From contig KV918861.1 in assembly GCA_002049455.2 (NCBI GenBank), positions 170,793 to 234,792 of the forward strand: a DNA stretch of 64,000 bases, given 5' to 3'. The translations under genes and the position numbers were made by a program. The DNA comes from Porphyra umbilicalis. Taxonomy: Eukaryota > Rhodophyta > Bangiophyceae > Bangiales > Bangiaceae. The notes below the pieces were generated by a model. That model saw only the letters and a program-made list of their open reading frames with translations, searched no databases and was not told where the DNA came from. The number at the start of each line of letters is the position of its first letter. Position 1 is the stretch's first letter. Below, one piece after another: positions 10,526-21,777 of this stretch.

Positions 10526-13500
10526 CTCACCGGCGCCGCAGACGTCACCAGCGCCGCCAAGGAAAGTATCGGAGAGATGCAGCCCGCGTCGAGCCCGTCC
10601 GAGGTCACGGCTACGGCTGTACGGTTGAGCCGGCCTGCGTCGGGAAGGAAGCAGGAAAGGCCAGACCTGCTAGGCGACCGCCGCAAGGTCGCAGTTGGAG
10701 GCGTTTAAAGACAGTGGGAGCACTTGCACGGCACGTTCGACATGAGCACAGGTGGGGAAGGGGGGGGAGGGTGGCAAGAGAGTGGGAGCACGTCGGCGGC
10801 ATAGGCGCCGTGGAGGCGTTTCAGCGGGGATCACCGGTGGTGGCGAGACGGCGGTGGGCCGCCCACCCACCGCCACACATCTCCCCAGCACAGCCAGTGC
10901 AGGCCATGTGACCAAGCATGACAGTGCAATAACTACGTATTGCATCCGCCAAGACGAATTGTAAGTACGAAAACGACACCTCTTCCTCTTCCAACGCCTG
11001 CTTGCAGTGGAGGCCCTCATTCTCTCACTGCTGCCACAGTACCCCTCATCTAGTATGAGTGGCTACTGCTAAACAGCCCGGCAACCAGGCGTCCATCCCT
11101 GGCGGTATGGGCGCCATCGCCCCGAGGCATGGACTTCAGCACAACAGCAACAGGTCGCCGCTGTTTCCGCCCGTCCGCTGCCGTTGCCGCCGGGTGCAGC
11201 CGCAGCCTCGATTGAGGCCCCTGAGCTACTTGGCGAGTGAGCACCGGCGCCCATCGTTGTTAAAGAACCCACCGACTATAGGGGCGTTGGAAGTGACTGA
11301 CTGCCCCCCATATACTGACAGTCACCGTCGTGCAGATGTACGCTTGCATACGGGTCAGCTGCAGCATTCCCAGCAGTTCACATGTCCCCATCGATTTCCA
11401 CCACCGACGTGCCCCGACCTGATTGAGACCATAACCCAGTACTCGAGGCGGCCCGCGAGCCGCTTTGTCGATCGACAGAGCGCCCCTGTCAGGTCATCAG
11501 AGCAGATATACACGGCATCCAGCTGACTGTGCCATGCAGGATGGTGAGGTATCTGGAACACTTTGTCTACATTTTCCGGCATGGCAAGGCCGTCAGACCC
11601 TCACTCGCTGATGACTGGGGTTCCCATCGTTCGCGCTCGCTCCAGATGGGAGCGCCATATTCAGCTGGGCCACCACTGGAGCCCCAACTGATGGCCTGAA
11701 ATCTGTCACCGCGGACGCCGGTGGTGAGACAGGGCGAGACAGCCGAGCCTGGCTGCTGCCGACTGCCGCCACCGCCACAGCCTCTCCCATGCAATCACCC
11801 TCATGTATCGCACAAGCTCGTTTTCCCCCCTCCGGCCGCCAATCTTCCGAGCGGACAGTGAGGACGGCAGTCCATGACAGTTTAAGCCGCCATATTGCCG
11901 CCTCTCCTGTGGGTCCCACGACTGCTGCTCCCAACGCAACGGCCGAAAAACGCGCGGCCGCAGCCGCAGCGGCGCAGTACCAGCAGGCCAGTCCAAGACT
12001 TTCACCTCCCCACTCCCACCCATCCCCATACAGCCTCAGTAGCGGGCAGGACAAGCGACACAGATGCACCACCAGGACACGGCGCTCGCCAAGGCTACCC
12101 AAAGAAGAAGCGGATGCCCGTGAGGCCAGGAGCGAGGGACGCGGGGACTACAATGGGGAGCAGGGGCGTAGCGCCGGTGGCAGGGAGGGGGGGGGACGAG
12201 CAGCACCAGAAGCGAAGACGCGGTGCGGGAATGACAATGCACCAGAGCGGGTAACACGAAACGGCACGACGCTTGGCGTGTCCGTCCAATGGGTGGTCCT
12301 CCACATTTCTGAGATACTTTCCTGTCCTTCTGTGGCCGTAAGTTCCCGATTTTTGCTCACTGCACACGTGCTGGCGGCGGATCAAGCCATCTCATGCTAA
12401 AACGTTGCAGCAGATCTGGCGAGCAGCACGGATGCTTACCCTTCCATGCGACCTCACTCGTGAGAAGAGTGACAGTGTGAGACGAGTCCGGACCCGGGCG
12501 GCCTGCCGCTTGTGACCTGCGCGCGCGCGGGCTGGCGAATAGCCCCTTTCGCCTCTGCGACCGCGCGTGAATCGAGCACGGCGGGGAGCCGGTCCCCATG
12601 GCGCCACGTCCGCGCGAGATGCACTGGCCGGCAGAGTTATCGGGGCGCCCCATCAGCGGTGGCCGCCTGGCGTGAACAATGCTTGAGTGAGTGTTGAGGG
12701 ACCGGGACTGTGCGCCAGCGCCTCTGCACAAAGCTCACGTGCGATGAGCCCCTCATGACGCCCTGTATGCGTGGCCAGGACGGTGCAAGGGGCGATGGCC
12801 ACCGTCTCCTGGGCCGGACATCTGTCAGGCAGTACCTTAAAGCTACAGGAAAGATGGTAGTACCGTGTGCCGCGCGCCTTGTACACGGTTTTTCCGCCAC
12901 CACTGCGGAGAACTCGCCGCGGCTGGCATACAGTCTCTCTCTGGGTCCATCCCGGGAGGGGGTCCATCACTAGGACCGTCCACCGCCGGCGACGCGCCTC
13001 CCTGTCGCCGCCGACGCAACTGCTGTTTGCCGCCCCCGCTACGGTTTTGGCCCCACCAGGCCCGTCTGTCGGTGTCGACACTACCAGTCTGCCACGGTGC
13101 CCCATCTGGCAAGCGGCCCCGCGGGCGTTTCTGCAGTCACGTGACCCAGCCTCTGCCACCCGACCCCAACCGCTGCTGTAACGGTCCAGAGGCGGTTGCC
13201 ACCAGCACTATCCCGAGGTTCCGACGATTGATTCCTCCCTCCTCAAGAGGACGGAGAGGGTGCTGGTGGCCTCCCACGAAGGCGCGGCGGTGTAGGCGGG
13301 AAGTGCTGCTCTGCTGGTGCAGGGAGGGGCGATACAGACGGTTGCGGAGGTGTGGGTGCCGGCGGGGGCGGCCGCGGTTGTGAGAGTATGTGACTGTAGA
13401 TGGAGGGGGAGAGACGTGTATCGGCCGACCGTGCCGGTCGCGGCTGCGGTCATGGGGTTCGTGGCCCCCGCCCTGGGGGTGGGCTGGAAGGGCACTGTCA

Positions 13501-13982
13501 TAAACCCTGGCTTCGGGCACCGCGAGCTTGATGTCCGGCCGCAGTGGATCGGGCGGCGGAGGGCAATGGTGGACTCGGGGGGAGGTGCTCCCGGGCAATG
13601 ACGCGGGGGTGGGGTGCGCAACGCGGTCGTTCCGCGCTAACGCGGCATCGGCTGGATACCTTGGAGGAACCCCTCTGAATGAGGGCACCCAGTACATCGG
13701 CACCTGTGCACAGAGAGAAACAGAGGCAATGCGTGTCTTAATCCGTACTAGTAGAGCTATACTTTCCGTACGCTGCATCCACAGCCGCCCCCGTCATGCC
13801 ACAGCTTCATTCTGTTCTGGGTTGTAGCAACAAGCGGAGGGCAGGTAGATATCATGTACGACGCAGCTAAAAGTGAAGAGTACCTACACACAACAGATAC
13901 GAGGTAGGAAACGAAGCTACTGCACCAGCTCACACGTGGAGAAGGACTAAAATCAATGCACACGAAGAACGATGAAAGAAAT
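10526..13982. other. 3.4-kb stretch without a recognised gene
   Basis: Several frames of 100-210 codons exist on both strands, but none shows a domain, a sustained amino-acid composition typical of protein, or agreement with neighbours. Base composition is mixed, with no strong tandem repeats. The 13780-13980 part is A-rich and adjoins the stop of the next minus-strand gene, so it is probably that gene's 3' untranslated region. Confidence 0.4.
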
Positions 13983-16649
13983 CTAAGCAGGAAGAATCAG
14001 CTCGCGGTCCCACACGATGAAGCTGCCGATGGCGTCCCCCAGCACTCGAGTCGACACCCCGGGCGGCTCCACAGGGAACTCTGCCTCGTGGGTGTAGATG
14101 CAGCGGGGGTTGAAGACGCCCTCCAAGAGCACTACCACAAGGTTGTCCGCCAACGCTCGACCGTGCAGTACCTTGCGCGTTGGATGCACCACACCGTGCC
14201 CGACTTGCAGGCCTTCTGCGTCCAACAGATCATGCGGCCCGTCGTCCACGCCGAGCACGGCTCCGATGGCGGAGACGAGAGGCCCAGTGGGGGCTGGGGT
14301 GGTAACCTGCGCTGTGGCAGCAGCAACAGCTGTGGCCGCAGCGAAAGTTGATAGCGCAGCACCTGCCGCCACTCCTTGCTGCCGTGCGGCAACGTGCCGT
14401 CCCCGCTTGTTGGGGTTGCCTCCAGACGCTTCCGGACTGCCGCGTTTGCCCGTCGGCGTGGCAGCGTGCGCTGGGGGACGCACGCTGAAGACCGGGCCCG
14501 TTGTTGCAGCAGCACGGGCGGCAGCACGGGCTTCCACCACCGACGAACCGCCGAGGGCACCCTGTACTGCCGTGCCATTGGTGGCGGCGGATGTCGCGGC
14601 GGCGGCGCCGCCACCGCCCGCCGCCGCCCACGTCCGAGGCGCAATGACGACATGGTGGTGGGCACCGTGGGTTCCACGACCAGCTGCACCCACCGAGCTC
14701 ACCGCTGCCGCTCCGGGGGTGACCGCCGCGGCTGACGCCGCCACAGCGTCCGTCGCTCGACGAGAAGCCGCCGCAGCGTCCATCGTTCGACGAGACGCCG
14801 CTGCGGCACGGTTCTTCTTGGCTTGTTGAGGCAATTGAGCACGGAACAATGCCGTCCGGATAGGCTTCCGGACGCGCGACTCTTTGCCCCAGAGAAGGAG
14901 CAGAGAAGCAATCGCTTCCTCCTGCGTACAGCGGTCGCTGTTAGGGATGCTCGAAAGGAAGACCACGCGGCGACCGGGCCCACCCGCAACGCCATTCTCC
15001 GCACCGCGCGTCCGCTGCGTCACGGGCAGATGCCGCAGGGGCACGCTGACGCCGAGCGGCCAGCGCCTGCCCACCACCTGCCCATCGCCGGCCGGGTTGA
15101 CAATGAGCCGATGGGACCACCAGCGGGAGAGCCCTTCCTGCATCATCCGCGGGTGAACGCCGAACTTGGCGGCGGGCAGGATGACGATCACCTTGAGGAT
15201 GTTCCTGACAAGCTTGGAGGCGGCGGCCATGCCCATCAACTCCCGCAGGATGTCCTCAATCTCCTGCTCGGGCATGTAGACGGGGGGAGGCAGGATGGAC
15301 TCGACTAGAAACGGCATGCTCGTGGTGGCAGGAGCCGGGATGGCGTCGGTCGAGCGGTCCGTCTTCTCCTCGGAGGCGTGCGGAGGGGTGTGGGACCGCG
15401 ACCGACAGACCCTGCGAGCCAATCGCTGCCACTCCACGGGCGGCGGCAGGTCGTCGTCAAAAGGCGACGTCATGAGCTCGTTTAGCTCCATGTCCTCGTC
15501 GGATATGGCCGGCAGGGGGGCGACGACGGGCGTCGGGCGCGTGGCGGCGCCGACAAGGCGCGCCGACCGGGAGCCGCTAGCCAGCTTGTCTTTCGGCAGC
15601 ACGTCCCCGGCTCGTGCGAACTGCTGGACGTCGGATAGGACCCGCAACACATCGGGGTCGGCGTACTTGCCCTTCCCCGCCAAAATCAGGAAGCCGACGT
15701 TGCCCGCCGCGTCCACTCCCGACGCGTGCACCAGCAGCCCCAGGCCAAGGTGTGCCTCGGCCTCCTCGGCGGCGGCCACAAGCGCACCAAGCGCCCTCAG
15801 CGCAGCAGTTGGCACCGCCGACGCGCCCTTGCCCGTGACTGCTGAGACGTACTTGGCAAGGCGGCGCATCAGCGGGCTGTTCCGGTTGCTCGCCGCGGCC
15901 GCCCCGCGTTCGCGCGCTGCCGCCGCCCCCGCGGCTGTGCCGGCCGCGACACTTACGGGGACAGTGGAGGCTGGGGCGCTGCTGGCAGCGCCGCTGGCGA
16001 CAGGAGCGCGCTCTAGGGCGTTCGACAAAGGGATATCAGCACGTCTCGCCGGAGCGTGCGGACCGCCCGACGCACCGCCTGCAATAGTGGCGGCGCCTGC
16101 CGTCGCGGCCAGAAGTGCGCCCTCCAGGTTGCGCGCTGTCACTGCGCCTTCAGCAGACTCTCCGACGGCTGCCGGCGCCACGACAGCAGCCGGCACACCG
16201 GGGACGGCCGTCGCCGCCGCAGTAGCAGGCGCACCGAGGGAGGCCGTCGCCGTGGCAGCGGCCGGCGCACCGACAACGGCCGTCGCCGTGGTGACAGCGG
16301 GCGCACCAACGGCGGCCGTCGACGCGGTGGCAACAGGCGCACGGACGGCTGCCGTCGCCGTGGTGCCATTCGGTGCACCAACAGCGGCCGTCTGCGACGA
16401 CGGCGTGGCGGCCACCTGGGGGTCCACAGCGGCTGTCGGAAGGGCGGCCGCCACCGAGTTGTCCGTGCCCACCGCGATCGCGGAGGAAGCCGTCGCAACA
16501 GTCGTCGAAGCGCCGTCCGGAAGCACTGGAGCCGACGTGGGCAAGATGAATTCGGAAGGGGAGAGGCTCGGCGGCTTCTCCAGCACCACGCGACCCACGG
16601 CTACCGACGAAGCGACATCCACCGGAAGGCCGACCGCCGAAGGTGCCAT
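13983..16649 (-). CDS. Unrecognised Ala/Val/Pro-rich protein, 888 residues
   Basis: I do not recognise the family. The start at 16649 (MAPSAVGLPVDV) is preferred to one 33 codons upstream because the earlier stretch is a Ser/Pro/Leu-rich string read from a pyrimidine-rich leader. Residues about 90-155 are five 12-residue repeats of the form GAPxxTTATAxV. After an Ala-rich linker come more protein-like segments: RRLAKYVSAVTGKGASAVPT, an acidic patch (ISDEDMELNELM), and EIEDILRELMGMAAASKLVR leading into IVILPAAKFGVHPRMM. The C-terminal third is again Ala-rich with repeated AAASRR. The gene is intronless and lies on the same strand as the KDZ transposase, 3.5 kb upstream of it, so it could be a companion gene of that element; this is only inference. 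A TATATAG-containing palindrome sits about 140 bp upstream. Confidence 0.6.
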   Translation of the reverse strand: MAPSAVGLPVDVASSVAVGRVVLEKPPSLSPSEFILPTSAPVLPDGASTTVATASSAIAVGTDNSVAAALPTAAVDPQVAATPSSQTAAVGAPNGTTATAAVRAPVATASTAAVGAPAVTTATAVVGAPAAATATASLGAPATAAATAVPGVPAAVVAPAAVGESAEGAVTARNLEGALLAATAGAATIAGGASGGPHAPARRADIPLSNALERAPVASGAASSAPASTVPVSVAAGTAAGAAAARERGAAAASNRNSPLMRRLAKYVSAVTGKGASAVPTAALRALGALVAAAEEAEAHLGLGLLVHASGVDAAGNVGFLILAGKGKYADPDVLRVLSDVQQFARAGDVLPKDKLASGSRSARLVGAATRPTPVVAPLPAISDEDMELNELMTSPFDDDLPPPVEWQRLARRVCRSRSHTPPHASEEKTDRSTDAIPAPATTSMPFLVESILPPPVYMPEQEIEDILRELMGMAAASKLVRNILKVIVILPAAKFGVHPRMMQEGLSRWWSHRLIVNPAGDGQVVGRRWPLGVSVPLRHLPVTQRTRGAENGVAGGPGRRVVFLSSIPNSDRCTQEEAIASLLLLWGKESRVRKPIRTALFRAQLPQQAKKNRAAAASRRTMDAAAASRRATDAVAASAAAVTPGAAAVSSVGAAGRGTHGAHHHVVIAPRTWAAAGGGGAAAATSAATNGTAVQGALGGSSVVEARAAARAAATTGPVFSVRPPAHAATPTGKRGSPEASGGNPNKRGRHVAARQQGVAAGAALSTFAAATAVAAATAQVTTPAPTGPLVSAIGAVLGVDDGPHDLLDAEGLQVGHGVVHPTRKVLHGRALADNLVVVLLEGVFNPRCIYTHEAEFPVEPPGVSTRVLGDAIGSFIVWDRELILPA

Positions 16650-16787
16650 GGTGCGTGGAGAGGGGCAAGAGAGCAAGAGGGATGGAGAGAGGCAGGTGGG
16701 TGGAGAAGGAGGAGAGGAAAGAAGGAGCAGGTGAAGACTAGGTTGCATGGATGGGGGGGGAGCCGGGATCCACGGACCACGACCGGC

Positions 16788-16801
16788 CTGCTATATAGCA
16801 G
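16788..16801 (-). promoter_or_regulatory. Candidate TATA box in a 14-bp palindrome
   Basis: CTGCTATATAGCAG is a perfect palindrome containing TATATAG. It lies about 140 bp upstream of the start at 16649, in a region otherwise rich in GC and purines. The position suits a core promoter for that minus-strand gene. Confidence 0.35.
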
Positions 16802-17229
16802 CTTGCTGGGCCCCGGCGGCACCTGCATGAGGCTCCCAGGCCCTCAAGACGTGGCATAGTCGCGTGCAGGCCACGGTGGGACTCCCGCCAGGTGCCGCCT
16901 GGACGACCGCCCTCAGCTACAGCTGCTTGGGAGAGTTGTGTGGCGCTACGGGCGGTGGCGCCAAAAAAGGGCGGTCACCCGCCCTCAAGCTGCGACGTCG
17001 CAACCAAAAACACAGCCGTGACAGCGGCGACGACACGAACATCGGCTAGCGAGAGGTGCATCCTAGATAAGCCCGCTTTCCGTCTCACCGGAGCCGTCGC
17101 GCGGCGGCAAAAACGCGGCACGTGCCCCTCGTCAGCGGCCAGGGACGAAGGTACCCGTCGCGCCCCTACAGGCAGATAGGCATTGGACTGCCGCTCGTCA
17201 GCCGGGTGGCAACCGCCAGGACCACTAAC

Positions 17230-17665
17230 CGCCGCGGTGGGCCGTGCTGGGGTAGACCAAGGAGACGTTGGGGCGGGCAGACGCCAGAAGTGGCCGTCAA
17301 GGGGTCGTGGGGTGGCGGTGACGGTGCGAAGAGGGCCAAAATGCAGTCGCACAGAGCCCGCCGACGAGCCGCACAACCGCGCTGGCCGGTGGCACCGCAG
17401 AAAGAGTGACAACGGCAGCGTGGGCAGACGCCGGCAGTGCAGTCGAGGGGCCGTCGTGTGGCTGTGATGTTGTGGGAAGAGCCAAAACGCAACCACCAAG
17501 AGTCCACCAAAGATCCCTTCGACCCCGACTGCGGGCGGCGGCGAGCGGAACGTAACGACGGCGGGACGGGCAGATGCCGGCAGTGGCGGTCGAGGGGTCG
17601 TAGGGTGGCCGTGACGGAAGGGGGAGGGCCAAAACACAGCCACTAAAAGCCCACCGAGGGTGCTC
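17230..17665. repeat. Three tandem units of about 147 bp
   Basis: GGGCAGACGCC or GGGCAGATGCC recurs at 17275, 17422 and 17568 (spacing 147 and 146). Each is followed by GTCAAGGGGTCGTGGGGTGG, or a variant, and then GGGCCAAAA or GAGCCAAAA. The copies are diverged but in register. The block abuts the 85-bp satellite. Confidence 0.75.
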
Positions 17666-17869
17666 CGACAGTGACCGTGGGCGGCGTCCGCGCGGCGCGG
17701 CCGCCAGGACGACGCCGGCCAGGGCCGTGCGCGGCGCATGAAACAGTCTGGCGCCCCCTCCAACAAAGCGCCCGTTCATCACCACAACAGCCCGCGCGCG
17801 GGCCGGCGCAATCAGGCACCCCACCCAGTGGCCATGCGCGGACCCGCTTAAGCACAAACGGGAGGCGGC

Positions 17870-19760
17870 GGCGGTGGCCACGGTGCCAGCCAGCCAGCTC
17901 AAAAGAAACCGCCACAACACAGCGCCACTGGGGCACCCCCAAACGCACTCGCAGGCGGCGGCGGCGGCGGCACGCGCTGGCGCGTGCACGAAGGAATGCC
18001 GCCATACCAGCACCCCAAGAGCCCCCCAAACGCGGCCACGGGCAGCGGCAGCGGCGGCGCGCCGCGGCACGCGCGAGAACCAGCAGCCCCAGCATCCCCA
18101 CAGGGGCCTTCCAAATGCCCCCGCGGGCGGCGGCCGCAGCGGCGACGGCCGACGCGCGCAAAACCGCCGCCCCAGCAGGCCCCGAAGGACCACACAATGT
18201 GCCCGCGGGCCGCGGCAGTGGACGCACGCCGCGGCGCACACACAAAACAGCCGCCCCAGCGGCCCGCCAGGGGCCCGGCAAACGCGGCCGGGCAGTGGCG
18301 GCCACCACGGCGGCCGACGCGCGCGAGCACCAGCCACCCCAGCCGCCTGCCAGGGGCCCCTCAAAAGCGCCCGCGGGCCGCGGTCGCGACGGCGTCTGCC
18401 GGCGCGCCCAACTGCCAGCCTCCGCAACAGCCCCCCAGGCGCCCCCCAAACGCGCCCGCGGGTGGCGGCGGCGGCGGCGGCGGCGAGCGCGCGAAAAACC
18501 CAGCCCCCGCAGCAGCCCCCCAGCGGCCCCCCGAACGCGCCCGTGGGCGGCGGCGGCGGCGGCGGCGGCCAGCACGCTGAATAAACAGCCCCCGTAGCAA
18601 CCCCCCAGGGGCCCCCCAAACACACGCGCGGGCGGCGGCGGTGGCGGCGGCGGCCAGCGCGCGGAAAAAAACACCCCCAGCAGCAGCCCCCCAGGGGCCC
18701 CCCGAACGCGCCCGTGGGCGGTGGCGGCTGCGGCGCCCGTCAGCGCGCGGAAAAAAGAGCCCCCGCAGCAACCCCCCAGGGGCCCCCCAAACGCGCCCGT
18801 GGGCGGCGGCGGCGGCCGCGGCGGCCGGCGCGCGGAAAAACCAGCGACCGCAGCAGCCCCCCCAGGGGCCCCCAAAATGCGCCCGCGGGCGGCGGCGGCG
18901 GCGGCGCCGGCCAGCGCGCGGAAAAAAAAAAAACCCGCAGCAACCCCCCAGGGGCCCCCCAAACTCAGGCAGCGGCGGCCGCGGCGGCCGGCGCGCGCGA
19001 AAAAATGCCGCCTGAGCAGCCCCCCAGGCGCCCCCCAAACGCGCCCGCGGGCGGCGGTCGCGGCGGCGCCGGCCAACGCGCGGAAAATACAGCCCCCGCA
19101 GCAGCCCCCCAGCGGCCCCCCGAACGCGCCCGTGGGCGGCGGCGGCGGCCGCGGCTGCCGGCGCGCGCGAAAAAATGACGCCCGAGCAGCCCCCCAGGCG
19201 CCCCCCAAACGCGCCCGCGGGCGGCGGCGGCGGCGGCGCCGGCCAGCGCGCGGAAAAAAACAGCCCCCGCAGCAACCCCCCAGGGGCCCCCCAAACGCGC
19301 CCGTGGGCGGCGGCGGCGGCCGCGGCGGCCGGCGCGCGCGAAAAAATGCCGCCCGAGCAGCCCCCCAGGCGCCCCCCAAACGCGCCCGCGGGCGGCGGCG
19401 GCGGCGGCGCCGGCCAGCGCGCGGAAAAAACAGCCCCCGCAGCAACCCCCCAGGGGCCCCCCAAACGCGCCCGTGGGCGGCGGCGGCGGCCGCGGCGGCC
19501 GGCGCGCGCAAAAACATGCCGCCCGAGCAGCCCCCCAGGCGCCTCCCAAACGCGCCCGCGGGCGGCGGTCGTGGCGGCGCCGGCCAGCGCGCGGAAAAAA
19601 CAGCCCCCGCAGCAACCCCCGAGGGGCCCCCCAAACGCGCCCGTGGGCGGCGGCGGCGGCCGCGGCGGCCGGCGCGCGCGAAAAAATGCCGCCCGAGCAG
19701 CCCCCCAGGCGCCCCCCAAACGCGCCCGTGGGCGGTGCGGCAGCGGCGGGGCGGCCGCCG
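17870..19760. repeat. 85-bp satellite in an alternating (170-bp) arrangement
   Basis: The landmark CCAAACGCGCCCG (or CCGAACGCGCCCG) falls at 18446, 18531, 18616, 18702, 18787, 18872, about 18959, 19035, 19120, 19205, 19291, 19376, 19461, 19546, 19631 and 19716. Spacing is 85-86 bp, with one shorter step of about 76. Two unit types alternate: one with CAGCCCCCGCAGCAACCCCC and one with ATGCCGCCCGAGCAGCCC. Units before 18440 are more degenerate, so homogeneity increases to the right. Frames are open in all phases because stops are absent from the unit; no protein is inferred. Confidence 0.9.
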
Positions 19761-20166
19761 CGGCCAAAAATGGAGGCGCCCTGGCGCACCGAAACGGATG
19801 CGAACGAGCCATCCGGCCCAGGCGTAAACGAGAGATCGTCGACCACGACTGGTAACTCCGATGCACTTTCTGAGCCTGTATTTTGCGTCCCGAGCGCGGT
19901 TCATTGCGGCTGCTCAGGTGCCCGTCCGGTTCTGCTGCACGCGCGCATGTGATTGGATGCGCCTGAGTTCTGCAACGTCGAACTGGGCGTCTCAGTTACA
20001 CCCTCCACCGAGCACGTCGATCGCGGAGAAGTCCCTGGCCATAGGCACAGCGATGCACGCCACGTGCAGGGCCAAATTTCCAACCTGAGAAACCCCCCCC
20101 CGATCCCGCATTCAAACGGGGCCGGTGCCCCCCCGGGACAACAACTCCCCCCCTTATGTCCTCCCT

Positions 20167-20174
20167 CAGTATGT
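20167..20174. other. Target-site duplication of the fold-back element, left
   Basis: CAGTATGT, repeated exactly at 21707-21714 just outside the other end of the long inverted repeat. Confidence 0.65.
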
Positions 20175-20190
20175 CATGGAGTAAAAGAAC

Positions 20191-20740
20191 GTCCCCATTC
20201 CGGAGAACGGAACGGCGATGTGTCCAATGGCGTGCCGTCCCCAGAATACGGCCAGATCAACTGGTTTTTGGCCTCGCCAAAGACTTGCAGTCGGGAAGGA
20301 TTTCCCTCCGACACCTGTGTGTCATTCCAGATACTACCCAAAGCGTTTTGAGCCTAATAGAGCAACTCGCTTGTCCGTGGTTTAGCCGCTCGCTCGTCTC
20401 CTTCCCCAGCTTCCTTCGCCCCCCCTCCTTCCCCCCCCCCTCCCCGCATTTTTCTTGGGTCATCGTGCCTATTCTACATACTGTATTCTGCTTTATCGAT
20501 GTATCCCTCGGTCCCCCACACTCCCGCTCAGCGGCGACCGTGCCAGACATCACTAATGTTGCCCCCCGCCGCAGCTCTCCGTCCCCACCCCTCCCCCACC
20601 TCTACCCGCACAACCCCCACCACTGCAACCAGCACAGCCGTAGCCATACGTGATCAGAGTCACAAAGGGAGCCGGGCAGCAAGAATGGGGGACGATCGGC
20701 AACGGGGGGGGACGAGGAGGGGGTCGCAGGAGGAGAAAGA
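20191..20740 (+). repeat. Left arm of the long inverted repeat
   Basis: Begins GTCCCCATTCCGGAGAACGG, whose reverse complement is found at 21671-21690. The match ends at AGGAGAAAGA (20731-20740). The few differences seen are single-base changes and homopolymer lengths. Confidence 0.9.
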
Positions 20741-21142
20741 CAGAGAGCGAAGGAGGGTGATGGCCGGTAGAGGCCGAGCCACAAAGCCGGGCCACAAGCA
20801 CTTCGCGCGGGACATCAGATTCAACCGTGCTCGTGAGGGCCTCAATCTGAGAATTGATTGGCAAAGCGCCCGACTCATGTCGTCCCTGCCGATAAGATAC
20901 GCCACAGGGGGTTTGCCCTCCCAAAGTGGTTGCCCCTCGCGCGGGCCGCCTTCGGACGAACACTGCACTGCTGCCGCTGAAAGAGGGGCCCCCCACTGCG
21001 TCCCGACTGGCAAGAGACCCCCCACAACCCTTGTCGCATGCTCTGCTCACAAGCGGCGACCGCGCGCCCCCCAGTCACCTCGCCGTGAGTGCTCGTCATG
21101 CCGGGAGAATCCCCCACCCACGCTGAGCAGCAGTGTTCTCCA

Positions 21143-21690
21143 TCTTTCTCCTCCTGCAACCCCCTCCTCGTCCCCCCCCGTTGCCGATCGTCCCCCATTC
21201 TTGCTGCCCGGCTCCCTTTGTGACTCTGATCACGTATGGCTACGGCTGTGCTGGTTGCAGTGGTGGGGGTTGTGCGGGTAGAGGTGGGGAGGGGTGGGGA
21301 CGGAGAGCTGCGGCGGGGGGCAACATTAGTGATGTCTGGCACGGTCGCCGCTGAGCGGGAGTGTGGGGGACCGAGGGATACATCGATAAAGCAGAATACA
21401 GTATGTAGAATAGGCACGATGACCCAAGAAAAATGCGGGGAGGGGGGGGGAAGGAGGGGGGGCGAAGGAAGCTGGGGAAGGAGACGAGCGAGCGGCTAAA
21501 CCACGGACAAGCGAGTTGCTCTATTAGGCTCAAAACGCTTTGGGTAGTATCTGGAATGACACACAGGTGTCGGAGGGAAATCCTTCCCGACTGCAAGTCT
21601 TTGGCGAGGCCAAAAACCAGTTGATCTGGCCGTATTCTGGGGACGGCACGCCATTGGACACATCGCCGCTCCGTTCTCCGGAATGGGGAC
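21143..21690 (-). repeat. Right arm of the long inverted repeat
   Basis: Reverse complement of 20191-20740, starting TCTTTCTCCT and ending GGAATGGGGAC. Both arms carry the same TACATACTGTATTC-type segment near the middle, in opposite orientations. Confidence 0.9.
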
Positions 21691-21737
21691 GTGCGTTTAC
21701 ACCCTCCAGTATGTTGCTAGCCCCCCTCGGCGGGGAC

Positions 21738-21777
21738 GGCGCCGCGGGCGGCGGGGTACCCCGCCGCCCGCGGCGCC
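21738..21777. repeat. Perfect 40-bp GC palindrome
   Basis: GGCGCCGCGGGCGGCGGGGT followed by its exact reverse complement, centred on GTAC. It lies 31 bp beyond the fold-back element. It could form a 19-bp hairpin stem. Confidence 0.9.

Larger units (their letters stand above)
20175..21706. mobile_element. 1.53-kb fold-back (long inverted repeat) element, hAT-like
   Basis: The element is almost all inverted repeat. The left arm 20191-20740 and right arm 21143-21690 are near-perfect reverse complements (about 550 bp each) around a 402-bp spacer. Outermost ends are CATGGAGTAAAAG on the left and GAGGGTGTAAACG on the right when read inward, followed by the shared ACGTCCCC. They are flanked by the 8-bp duplication CAGTATGT. 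An 8-bp duplication with ends resembling CAGGG suggests a hAT-mobilised non-coding element. It has no transposase. The spacer contains no recognised gene. A single transcript through it would fold into a hairpin of over 500 bp. Confidence 0.75.

Noticed and set aside
17230-19760. CRISPR-like regular repeats
   Set aside because: Units are contiguous tandem repeats with no unique spacers, in a eukaryotic context.
17643-19904. Very long open frame on the minus strand (over 700 codons) across the 85-bp satellite
   Set aside because: The unit lacks stop codons in every phase, all frames are open, and the translation is only repeated Gly/Ala/Arg/Pro text.
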